Source: Verrucomicrobiota bacterium
GTDB lineage: Bacteria; Verrucomicrobiota; Verrucomicrobiia; Chthoniobacterales; UBA10450
NCBI GenBank assembly: GCA_003219115.1
Contig: QHPN01000229.1
Coordinates: forward strand, 1 to 6,469
Direction: 5' to 3'
DNA: 6,469 bases
Below are positions 1 through 6,039 of the stretch, piece after piece. Numbering within the stretch: the stretch's first letter is position 1; every line of letters begins with the position of its first letter. A model generated the notes under the pieces. That model worked only from the letters and a program-made list of their open reading frames with translations. It was not told where the DNA came from and did no database searches. The position numbers and the translations under genes were made by a program.

Positions 1-1
1 A

Positions 2-382
2 AAATTTCCGGTGAAAGATGTCGGGGAAGACGGGTTTACCGGAATCGCACCGGTCAAAAGTTTTCCGCCCAACGGTTATGGTCTTTACGACATGGCTGGC
101 AACGCCTGGGAATGGTGCAGCGATTGGTACCGGCCCGACTATTACAAGACTCTGGCCGAAAAAGGCGGTGTCGCGATTAACCCGCAAGGTCCTGACTCAC
201 CCTTTGATCCGGCTGAGCCCAACGAGAAGAAACGCGTGCACCGCGGCGGTTCGTTTCTTTGTAACTCTCAATATTGTTCGCGCTATATCGTCGGGACGCG
301 CGGCAAAGGCGAAGTCAACACGGGGACAAACCATCTCGGGTTCCGATGTGTGAAATCGGCGCAGCCGGTGAAGACAAATTAA
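2..382 (+). CDS. Formylglycine-generating enzyme (SUMF1/FGE-sulfatase domain), C-terminal part, 5' end cut by window
   Basis: This is the C-terminal end of a SUMF1-type enzyme. Bona fide FGEs oxidise the Cys of the sulfatase CxPSR motif to formylglycine. The frame is open from base 2, so the GTG at 11 is an internal Val codon and not a start. Numbering from that codon, the visible family signatures are GEDGF (5-9), PPNGYGLYDMAGN (19-31), WEWCSDW (33-39), RVHRGGSF (75-82), and the terminal NHLGFRC. C84 and C89 form a C-x4-C pair (codons at 260 and 275) that matches the catalytic copper/disulfide cysteines of human FGE (C336/C341). This argues for a true FGE and against the many SUMF1-fold proteins that lack the pair. 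The stop is TAA at 380-382. No sulfatase substrate gene is visible in the window. Family assignment is very sure; actual FGE activity is an inference from the cysteines. Confidence 0.92.
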   Translation, partial: KFPVKDVGEDGFTGIAPVKSFPPNGYGLYDMAGNAWEWCSDWYRPDYYKTLAEKGGVAINPQGPDSPFDPAEPNEKKRVHRGGSFLCNSQYCSRYIVGTRGKGEVNTGTNHLGFRCVKSAQPVKTN

Positions 383-392
383 CGCTAATCCG

Positions 393-403
393 CCCGAATC
401 GGG
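393..403. repeat. Short perfect dyad between FGE and next gene
   Basis: CCCGA and TCGGG flank one central A, giving an 11-bp perfect inverted repeat. It lies 11 bases after the FGE stop. It has no downstream T-tract, and as a hairpin the one-base loop would have to open. It could be part of a weak termination or regulatory site, or it could be chance. Confidence 0.3.
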
Positions 404-416
404 ATACGCCTAAAGT

Positions 417-431
417 CCAATAGGCTATTGG
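417..431. repeat. 15-bp perfect palindrome upstream of the small exported protein gene
   Basis: CCAATAG and CTATTGG flank a single G, a perfect 7-bp-arm dyad ending 24 bases before the ATG at 456. As RNA it could form a 6-bp stem with a GGC triloop, but no U-tract follows. Its position between two genes suits an operator or a weak transcript end. I cannot name a regulator for it. Confidence 0.4.
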
Positions 432-455
432 TTTGGTATTCCAGACACTGGCTAG

Positions 456-911
456 ATGAAAACAAAGACTTTCCTTCAGATCATAATCACAAGCATCGCC
501 TGCACGACAGTGGCGCCGATGTTCGGAATGATCGTTCCTGCTGGAACTACTCTGGTTGTACGAACGCTGCATAGCATTTCATCCGTCGATGCGCCTGGAA
601 CCCGTGTTTCCACGCAGCTGGATAAGGATGTTGTCGTTAACGGCAAGGTCGCTTTGCCTGCGGGCACGAAGGTCTCGGGGCGCGTGGAAACTTCAAAACG
701 CACTCGCACCAGTTCGTCAAGATTGACGGTGAACATCACAGACGCGCAAGTTCACGGACGGGCCGTTGCGATCAAAACCACGGGCGCGGTTAGCCTGGAG
801 AACCCGTTTGCCAGAACAACACGACGTGGAGTTCAGATATCGACGTATAGTTATCATGTCCCAGCGGGGGCGAAGGTACAGTTTCGCTTAGCTAAGCCGC
901 TTGAGCTATAA
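456..911 (+). CDS. Small exported protein with three PAG[TA] motifs, function unknown
   Basis: A 151-residue protein. The N-terminus has basic residues (K2, K4), then a hydrophobic run at about 6-24, so it is probably exported. TSIAC at 12-16 could serve as a weak lipobox, which makes a lipoprotein possible but unproven. The rest is beta-rich and carries three similar segments: VPAGTTLVVR (27-36), LPAGTKVSGR (67-76) and VPAGAKVQFR (135-144). From memory, this pattern resembles short exported proteins of Acidobacteria and Verrucomicrobia that distantly recall the beta-rich C-terminal part of TrbI/VirB10 proteins; that link is an inference. There is no adjacent type IV secretion gene. ATG 456 is chosen because it gives the signal sequence; I see no clear Shine-Dalgarno. 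The next gene starts 37 bases downstream, so co-transcription is plausible. Confidence 0.8.
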   Translation: MKTKTFLQIIITSIACTTVAPMFGMIVPAGTTLVVRTLHSISSVDAPGTRVSTQLDKDVVVNGKVALPAGTKVSGRVETSKRTRTSSSRLTVNITDAQVHGRAVAIKTTGAVSLENPFARTTRRGVQISTYSYHVPAGAKVQFRLAKPLEL

Positions 912-948
912 TCGAGCGTTGAAAGGATAGTCACCGCCACTTGTTCGA

Positions 949-1581
949 ATGAAGCAGCTTGGCCTGTTTGTAAAGGCTACCACCCTCGGGGGACTGGTTG
1001 TGTTGTTGCCCGTGGTCCTCGTCTTTGTTCTTCTTTCAAAGGCTGTCGTCACCGCACGCCGCGCTGCTGCCAATGTCGTAGGTTTCCTCACCGGACAACC
1101 AGCCAATGCAGTCGTTTTTCCACTTTTTGGGGCCGTCCTCCTGATCGTAGCGATCTCACTTATTCTCGGGTTAATCATGCTTTCGCGTCGCGCCAGACAA
1201 TCCCAACATCGAATCGAACAAGCTATCTTGATGCGTGTTCCTGGCTATGCTGCAATCAAGAATATTCTCTACGGGCTCGCGCGGTCGGAACGAGAAGGAA
1301 CGGTGCGGCCCGGACTACTTACTACCGACGCGCAAACACAATGCTACGTTTTCGTGATGGAGGAGCACAGCGATGGGCGCATGACTGTCTTCGTGCCGAG
1401 CTCGCCGTCGGCCACTAGTGGAAGCGTCCAGGTTGTACCCCGGGAACGGGTAAAGATGCTCAACGTTGGTCTGGCCAGCGTCGCCGCGGCGTTGAACCAA
1501 TGGGGTGTCGGGACGGGCAATCTGCTGCAAAAAGGCCTTGCAACCAGACCTGGGGGACCAGATGACAAACATGGATCCTAA
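949..1581 (+). CDS. DUF502 family two-TM membrane protein
   Basis: A 210-residue integral membrane protein of the DUF502 family, whose function is unknown. It has transmembrane segments at about 11-33 (beginning with the GGLVVLLPVV stretch typical of the family) and 55-78. A soluble part follows with the family-like VPGYAAIKN (97-105), VFVPSSPSATSG (147-158) and a conserved-looking VVPRERVKMLNVG (162-174). The length is normal for the family. ATG 949 is the only reasonable start because an in-frame TAG lies at 928-930. A purine-rich GAAAGGA at 921-927 is about 21 bases upstream, too far to act as a normal ribosome binding site. The C-terminal tail (about 195-210) is polar and probably disordered. 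It may share a transcript with the preceding exported-protein gene (37-base gap). Confidence 0.88.
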   Translation: MKQLGLFVKATTLGGLVVLLPVVLVFVLLSKAVVTARRAAANVVGFLTGQPANAVVFPLFGAVLLIVAISLILGLIMLSRRARQSQHRIEQAILMRVPGYAAIKNILYGLARSEREGTVRPGLLTTDAQTQCYVFVMEEHSDGRMTVFVPSSPSATSGSVQVVPRERVKMLNVGLASVAAALNQWGVGTGNLLQKGLATRPGGPDDKHGS

Positions 1582-1659
1582 CTTTCTACAGCCTTTGAAG
1601 GGCCGCATAAATAGATCATCGCAGTGGTGGATAAAACGCCAAGGCCGGCTCGTGTCGTA

Positions 1660-1671
1660 GGACGAAAGTCC
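1660..1671 (+). other. Small hairpin with GAAA tetraloop
   Basis: GGAC (1660-1663) pairs perfectly with GTCC (1668-1671) across a GAAA loop, a stable GNRA-type tetraloop. It sits in the gap between DUF502 and the lipoprotein gene. It may be part of a structured transcript end or leader. The 4-bp stem is short enough to be chance. Confidence 0.3.
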
Positions 1672-1688
1672 CATGGCAACCAATCGAA

Positions 1689-1719
1689 CCTCGCCAATAA
1701 CTTATGGGCTTTGGCGGGG
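1689..1719 (+). terminator. Possible terminator-like hairpin after the DUF502 gene
   Basis: The sequence CCTCGCCAA (1689-1697) pairs with TTGGCGGGG (1711-1719) over nine positions with one G-U wobble, leaving a 13-base loop. It lies 108 bases after the DUF502 stop and 101 bases before the lipoprotein start. No T-tract follows, so classical intrinsic termination is uncertain. It could instead be a 3'-end stabiliser or leader structure. Confidence 0.4.
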
Positions 1720-1819
1720 AACTTACTGTCTGCGCTCTAGCTTCTCGTGTCCCATGAAAATTATTTCCCATTCAATTTGTGTTTAGTCGTGTTCTGGCGT
1801 TCCTGATGTCTCTGCTTTC

Positions 1820-3466
1820 GTGATCAAGAAAAATTGCGCTCCAATCCTCCTCGTTCCGACGTTGGCGATGCTGAACGCATGCGCACCGCAACTCGCGGTT
1901 GTTTCGGAGAAGCCGCCCGCTCGATTCCACGCCACTTCCGGGACGGATCAGGCTATCGCGGAGGCAATCGATCGCGCCCAGGGATTGCAGCGGACACAGC
2001 CGCTGGTCGCGCTCGAGACCTATGCAAACGCGGCACGCGATTCATTGCGCCAACTTGAGCGCAGCTCGACGAATACAGAAGCAAGGCGCTGCTATAATTT
2101 CGCAGTTGCTGGGATCTTTTCGGTAGTCCGTCAGGTCAAGCTCGATCCCTGGACCAAACCCGTGCAGGTCGGTGCGAACAACGAATTAACCCTTACTGGC
2201 AAACAGGATCCCAAGAAGCCCGAGCAGAACCCAGCTTTGTACGAATTGGTCCCCACCGATGCCCTGACGTACCACGGTGCGTATGTGAAAGACGATGTCA
2301 AAAGGGATGGAATCGGAGCACCGCTCGTAGCCGTCCGTCACCTGACCCCAGAGAAAGCGACCGAGTTGTTCGCGCCACCCGCGATTTATTATGGCGTCAC
2401 GGGCATCGCGGAATTCGAAAGGTCGCGTTGCACGCTCTCAATCAAAGATCCGCTGGCCGCAGAAACCGTGACTGTGGAAGGTCGCGGTTATCCCATGGCG
2501 GCGAATTTCACGGCGTCCCTGGCGATGGGGTTGGCCAAAGAGAAGCCACAAAAACTCGGCTTTGTGCGGCTTCTGCGTCCGCAGGAATACGCCTCCACTT
2601 TCCGGGTCGCCCGAATGGAACCGTACAATCCCAACAAAACCGTCGTGCTTGTTATACACGGTTTGATGGACACGCCCGTGACGTGGGTGCCACTGCTAAA
2701 CGATTTGCGCAGCGATAGGGACATCCGGCGCAACTACCAATTTTGGTTTTACAGTTACCCCAGCGGTTATCCTTATCCGTATAGCGCGCTCATCCTCCGC
2801 CAGGAACTCGACGCCATCGAAAAGAAATTTCCGCTGCGCAGAAAGATGGTGCTCATCGGTCATAGCATGGGTGGATGCATCAGCCGAACTCTCATCACCG
2901 ACACCGGGAACAAACTCTGGCTCGAGGCCTTCGGAAAGTCGCCAGCAGAGACAGCGTTGCCGGCCGACAGTAAACGCCTCCTCGAGCAGGCAATCATTCT
3001 CAAGCATCGACCGGAAATCGGGCGCATGATTTTTATGTCCACTCCGCATCGCGGCAGTGACCTGGCCAGAAACTGGATCGGCCGCATCGGATCGATGCTG
3101 GTGAAAACGCCGAGCCAGCTGATCACCATCGGTCAGACCATCCGCCAAGCGGCTACGCCTGATCCGGCGGCCCTTCAGCTGAAGCGTTTTCCGAACAGTA
3201 TCGACACGCTGGCCCCGAATAACCGTTTCGTCGTTGCAATCAACAAGGTCCCGATCACCCCCGGCATTCCGTATTACACGATCTTAGGCGATCGGGGACG
3301 CGGTGATAGTCCCAACAGCAGCGATGGCGTCGTCCCTTACTGGAGCAGCCATCTCGATGCTGCCAGGAGCGAATTTATCGCGCCGTGCAATCACGGCTCA
3401 CCTCTTAACCCGCAAGCCATCGCCGAAGTCCACCGCATTCTAAAGCTAAACGCTCAACCCCGATAA
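1820..3466 (+). CDS. Lipoprotein with C-terminal alpha/beta-hydrolase (lipase/esterase-like) domain
   Basis: A 548-residue predicted lipoprotein and serine hydrolase. The N-terminus is basic (K3, K4), then hydrophobic, ending in lipobox LNAC with C21 as the lipidated residue. Residues about 22-270 form a region I cannot assign. The hydrolase follows: beta strand VVLVIHG (275-281) with the oxyanion HG at 280-281, nucleophile elbow GHSMGG (347-352) with S349, STPHRGSD (407-414) typical of PGAP1/DUF676-like lipases, acid candidate D502 in SDGVVPYWS, and H525 in CNHGSPL. The full catalytic set is present, so it is probably active on a lipid or ester, substrate unknown. The cellular side of the membrane cannot be read from sequence; an outer-membrane lipoprotein is likely. 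GTG 1820 is the only start that keeps the signal peptide, because an in-frame TAG lies at 1784-1786. The next candidate (M17) would remove it. No Shine-Dalgarno is seen. Confidence 0.88.
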   Translation: MIKKNCAPILLVPTLAMLNACAPQLAVVSEKPPARFHATSGTDQAIAEAIDRAQGLQRTQPLVALETYANAARDSLRQLERSSTNTEARRCYNFAVAGIFSVVRQVKLDPWTKPVQVGANNELTLTGKQDPKKPEQNPALYELVPTDALTYHGAYVKDDVKRDGIGAPLVAVRHLTPEKATELFAPPAIYYGVTGIAEFERSRCTLSIKDPLAAETVTVEGRGYPMAANFTASLAMGLAKEKPQKLGFVRLLRPQEYASTFRVARMEPYNPNKTVVLVIHGLMDTPVTWVPLLNDLRSDRDIRRNYQFWFYSYPSGYPYPYSALILRQELDAIEKKFPLRRKMVLIGHSMGGCISRTLITDTGNKLWLEAFGKSPAETALPADSKRLLEQAIILKHRPEIGRMIFMSTPHRGSDLARNWIGRIGSMLVKTPSQLITIGQTIRQAATPDPAALQLKRFPNSIDTLAPNNRFVVAINKVPITPGIPYYTILGDRGRGDSPNSSDGVVPYWSSHLDAARSEFIAPCNHGSPLNPQAIAEVHRILKLNAQPR

Positions 3467-3598
3467 CCTGAATGCCTAACAAGAACTAGTAGCCCGATAA
3501 CTTCAAAGTTTTCCAAGTCTTGAATTTAACACAATGCCAAAACGCCATCTGCTATCGTCATCGTCGCCGGTTCGCGGCAATTCGGTCACATTCAAATC

Positions 3599-4837
3599 AT
3601 GAAAACTCGCATTTTCGCCGCTTTGCTTCTATTAACACCGGCACTCTACGGCCAATCAACCCCCTCGCCGGGCGATTCAGTCGAGTACGAAGAACTGCCC
3701 GATCTAAACGCGAGCGAAATCCTGCGCCCTGAGGTGGTCAAAGGACCACATCACACCGTGCATGAGCCCGTCGCCACTTACTCGGGCGCAAATCAGTTCA
3801 TGATCGATTCCGAGTTCGGCGTTTTTGAAGCAGATGGCAACGAAATGTTGCTCCGTCGAATTAACGAGATTAATGCAATCGCCCGGCTCCAAGAAGTATC
3901 GCGGACTGACGAATACAAGGCGGCATTGATGAGATCGGCGAAGGCTCCGGTGGCCGCTGCCAAGCGCATCGCCAGCGATCCGATGGGCATGCTTGAAACC
4001 GCGCCCAAGGGGATCATGAAATTCATGAGTCGGGCAGGCGAATCAGTGAAAGGAATCGGCAAGAAAAGTGATTCGGACCAGTACGAAGGCAGCAAGCTCG
4101 AACAGATCAGCGGATTTTCCAATACCAAGCGGAAGGTCGCGATTAACCTCGGCGTCGACCCGTACAGCAGCAACACGGTTTTGCAGCACGAGCTGAATGA
4201 AATTGCCAAAGCCGCTTTTGCCGGCGGCGCGACCTTTTCGCTCGCCACCCTCCCGGTTGGGGGAGCGGCCGGGATTGGGCTCACCACCACGCAGGTATCA
4301 AATTCGCTCGAGGAAACGCTGCGCGAGAAATCGCCAGGCGATCTAAAGGCCTTAAATCGCAAATATCTTCTGGGAATGGGAGTGAGCGAGAAAGAGGCAG
4401 ATCGCTTTTTTGCCAACGGCGCCTTCTCACCCACGGCGCAAACCGCTTTCGTTTTGAATCTGCGATCGCTCGAGGGCGTCGCCGATCGCCGCGCTTTCGT
4501 TAAGCTGGCGGCGGAAACCAGTTCCACCGAGACGGACGCGATCTTTTGTACTCAAACCGCAGCCTTGATGAGCAACCTGCACAAGAGCGATGTTCCACTG
4601 GCGCGAATTACCGCGATCGGAGGTTTCCCTGTTTGCATCGCCAAAGACGGTAGCGTCGTTGTCGCGTTGCAATGGGATTATGCCGCCTGGACGCCGACCG
4701 CCGCGGCCTTTGCCGAGAAAGTGCAACGATCTGGGGGTGAAGGCGGCGCGCACAAGCCAGTGTTGGGCCGCGGCTCCAGGAGGAACTTCACAGCCGCGGT
4801 TTTACCTTGCGCGATCGTCTCTCGCCCGGTCCGCTAA
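3599..4837 (+). CDS. Exported protein of unknown function, apparent frameshift near its C-terminus
   Basis: The frame as read gives 412 residues. Signal peptide: MKTR, hydrophobic 5-17, probable cleavage near 18-20 (YGQS). The mature part starts acidic and disordered. A helical region follows (83-160) with AKAPVAAAKRIASDPMG (114-130) and a KGI/ESVKGIGKK basic patch. Then come SGFSNTKRKVAINLGVDPYSSN (171-192, one continuous block), a Gly/Ala-rich hydrophobic stretch (205-228) that could be membrane-active or a buried hairpin, and a C-terminal alpha/beta part ending in VVVALQWDYAAWT (353-365). I recall similar conserved hypothetical proteins in Gram-negative bacteria but know no function. After about residue 381 the frame turns basic and low-quality (RGSRRNFTAAVLPC), while another frame looks properly coding (see the tail entry). 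Corrected length would be about 414 residues. No Shine-Dalgarno precedes ATG 3599. Confidence 0.8.
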   Translation: MKTRIFAALLLLTPALYGQSTPSPGDSVEYEELPDLNASEILRPEVVKGPHHTVHEPVATYSGANQFMIDSEFGVFEADGNEMLLRRINEINAIARLQEVSRTDEYKAALMRSAKAPVAAAKRIASDPMGMLETAPKGIMKFMSRAGESVKGIGKKSDSDQYEGSKLEQISGFSNTKRKVAINLGVDPYSSNTVLQHELNEIAKAAFAGGATFSLATLPVGGAAGIGLTTTQVSNSLEETLREKSPGDLKALNRKYLLGMGVSEKEADRFFANGAFSPTAQTAFVLNLRSLEGVADRRAFVKLAAETSSTETDAIFCTQTAALMSNLHKSDVPLARITAIGGFPVCIAKDGSVVVALQWDYAAWTPTAAAFAEKVQRSGGEGGAHKPVLGRGSRRNFTAAVLPCAIVSRPVR

Positions 4838-4842
4838 AGTGA
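4741..4842 (+). other. Likely true C-terminal tail of the preceding gene, out of frame
   Basis: Reading from 4741 in the frame that ends at TGA 4840-4842 gives 32 residues, RRAQASVGPRLQEELHSRGF followed by TLRDRLSPGPLK. This looks like an ordinary helix-strand protein end, unlike the annotated frame here. The stop TGA overlaps the GTG start at 4839 of the next gene (GTGA), a usual coupling arrangement. A TGA at 4738-4740 in this frame means the shift must fall after that point, at about 4739-4755. One missing base there, next to the GGGGG run and the GGCGGCGCG repeat, would join the frames. This could be an assembly error or a real mutation. Confidence 0.6.
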
Positions 4843-5837
4843 GGAGATTCTGGCACGGCCTGCTCTGGATTCCGCTCTATCTGCTGTTGTTTGGGGTGAC
4901 GCTCTGGGCGGTGGGCGCGCTTTACTTCGATCTGCCAATAGCCGGGCTCCGCGCACCGCTAGCCTTCATTTACTTCGCGGCAATGTTGGTCGCATTTATT
5001 TTTGTCAAAGGTCGTTGGCGTGCGATAGGAGTGGTCGCGTTCGCTTTCCTCGTCGTGCTCGGCTGGTGGTTGACGATCGAGCCGACGGGCGATCGTAACT
5101 GGCAGCCCGATGTGGCGCGGACAGGCTGGGCCGACATTCAAGGCGACGAAGTAACGGTGCATAACGTCCGCAACTTCGAGTACCGGAGCGAAACCGACTA
5201 CACGCCCTATTGGGAAACGCGGACCGTTCAACTCTCGAAACTCACCGGGGCTGATCTGGCGATTAATTATTGGGGCTCGCCCTGGATTGCGCATCCTATT
5301 GCTAGCTTCCAGTTTTACGACTCGCTCCCGCTGGCACTATCAATCGAGACCCGCAAGGTCATCGGCCAGACTTATTCCGCCTTGCGCGGTTTTTATCGGC
5401 AATACGAATTGATCTACATCCCTGCGGACGAACGCGATGTCATTCGTCTTCGCACCAACTATCGCCATGAACAGGTTTACCTTTATCACGTCAGGATCTC
5501 ACCCGAACATGCGCGCAAGGTTTTTCTGGAGTACCTGAAGCAACTCAATCAGTTGCATGACAAACCGAAGTTTTATAACGCGGTGACCGACAACTGCACC
5601 ACCAACATCCGCGCCGCCAACATCGCGGCCGAGCATGGGACCGTTGCGCCATGGAATTGGAGGGTGCTGCTCAACGGCAAGATGGATGAATTGCTTTACG
5701 CGCGCGGTTTTATCGATCGCAGCTTTCCATTCGCAACGCTTAAGGAACAGAGCCTGATCAACAAACGGGCCCAGGCCGCCAGCGCGTCTCCCGATTTCTC
5801 CCAACTGATTCGCGGGGGACTGCCAAACTCACCGTAA
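4839..5837 (+). CDS. DUF4105 (Lnb N-terminal periplasmic-type) membrane protein
   Basis: A 332-residue protein from GTG 4839. Three hydrophobic segments (about 6-28, 39-56, 61-79) are followed by a soluble DUF4105 domain (about 88-300). Family-like blocks are VTVHNVRNFEYRSETDY (105-121), YWGSPWIAHPIASF (144-157), LALSIETRK (165-173), YRQYELIYIPADERDVIRL (186-204, split by short variable positions) and TDNCTTN (250-256). C253 with H152 is the apparent papain-like Cys/His pair. The domain was renamed after Lnb, a Firmicute lipoprotein N-acyl transferase; its role in Gram-negatives is not known to me, so acyl transfer here is only a hypothesis. The frame is open back to 4590, but that longer start would lie inside the upstream gene and add a non-protein-like N-terminus. 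GTG 4839 begins the first TM properly. No Shine-Dalgarno; translation is probably coupled to the upstream gene. Confidence 0.87.
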   Translation: MRRFWHGLLWIPLYLLLFGVTLWAVGALYFDLPIAGLRAPLAFIYFAAMLVAFIFVKGRWRAIGVVAFAFLVVLGWWLTIEPTGDRNWQPDVARTGWADIQGDEVTVHNVRNFEYRSETDYTPYWETRTVQLSKLTGADLAINYWGSPWIAHPIASFQFYDSLPLALSIETRKVIGQTYSALRGFYRQYELIYIPADERDVIRLRTNYRHEQVYLYHVRISPEHARKVFLEYLKQLNQLHDKPKFYNAVTDNCTTNIRAANIAAEHGTVAPWNWRVLLNGKMDELLYARGFIDRSFPFATLKEQSLINKRAQAASASPDFSQLIRGGLPNSP

Positions 5838-6035
5838 TCTCGAGCCGATCCAGTTCTCGTTAGGGCTTCTTCCGCCCGTCACGAACGGCTTGAGCGTGGT
5901 TTGGTTAACTCGCTGCCGGGCGAAGCTCCCAAGGTGATGACGGAGATCGCATTCGCGGTCGGAAGGTGCCATGGGGCGCGAATTTCAAAAGCATCTCATG
6001 TTTGCGGCCTTGTCTGATTCCGCGGATTGTTACTC
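5838..6035 (+). other. 198-base gap between DUF4105 and MoxR genes
   Basis: No terminator with a T-tract is visible after the DUF4105 stop. The DUF4105 frame stays open for 59 codons past its TAA, up to TGA 6015-6017, but the translation shows no family signal. The only notable content is the small ORF at 5971. The gap does not exclude that the MoxR gene is read from the same transcript. Confidence 0.4.
5961..5966 (+). promoter_or_regulatory. Candidate ribosome binding site for the 22-codon ORF
   Basis: GGAAGG lies four bases before ATG 5971, and the overlapping AAGGTG also fits the anti-Shine-Dalgarno. It is the best such site I saw in the window; the larger genes lack one. Confidence 0.3.
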
Positions 6036-6039
6036 GTGA
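5971..6039 (+). CDS. Possible 22-codon leader ORF overlapping the MoxR start
   Basis: The peptide reads MGREFQKHLMFAALSDSADC followed by YS, and ends at TGA 6037-6039, which overlaps the GTG start at 6036 (GTGA). It is preceded by a GGAAGG site. It has no recognisable family, and it could be chance because short ORFs are common. If translated, it could deliver ribosomes to the MoxR start, which has no Shine-Dalgarno of its own. An internal ATG at 5998 would give a 13-codon version. Confidence 0.25.
   Translation: MGREFQKHLMFAALSDSADCYS

Larger units (their letters stand above)
1582..1819 (+). other. 238-base intergenic gap with hairpins, no convincing gene
   Basis: The gap holds a GGAC-GAAA-GTCC hairpin (1660-1671) and a larger hairpin (1689-1719), followed by an AT-richer stretch at about 1757-1790 that could contain a promoter for the lipoprotein gene. 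I could not fix -35 and -10 boxes with confidence. A 29-codon ORF (1571-1660) starts inside the DUF502 tail but looks spurious. The 8-mers CTCGTGTC (1649, 1744) and GTCCCATG (1668 and about 1749) each occur twice. Confidence 0.5.

Noticed and set aside
1571..1660. 29-codon ORF starting inside the DUF502 tail
   Set aside because: It has a basic, unpatterned sequence, no ribosome binding site and no family; its end runs into the hairpin region.
1582..1760. Resemblance to a cyclic-di-GMP (GEMM-I) riboswitch
   Set aside because: A few short pieces (CGCCAAGGCCGG, GAAA loop) recall it, but the conserved core and the paired arrangement could not be matched.
2696..3148. 150-codon open frame on the - strand
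   Set aside because: It is antisense to the hydrolase domain, which has a full catalytic set on the + strand; the reverse translation has no recognisable features.
3526..3560. Promoter with TTAACA and a downstream TATCGT or TGCTAT
   Set aside because: Either the spacing is too long or the -10 match is poor; not better than chance.
3793..4527. 244-codon open frame on the - strand
   Set aside because: It lies antisense inside the exported-protein gene, is Ser/Arg/Ala-rich with no domain, and mirrors the codon pattern of the + strand gene.
4590..4838. Longer N-terminus for the DUF4105 protein
   Set aside because: It overlaps the coding region of the upstream gene and is Arg/Pro-rich noise. 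GTG 4839 begins the first TM segment and abuts the upstream stop.
5838..6017. 59-codon open stretch after the DUF4105 stop, same frame
   Set aside because: It has no domain signal and composition unlike the preceding protein. The DUF4105 domain is complete without it, so a readthrough extension is not supported.
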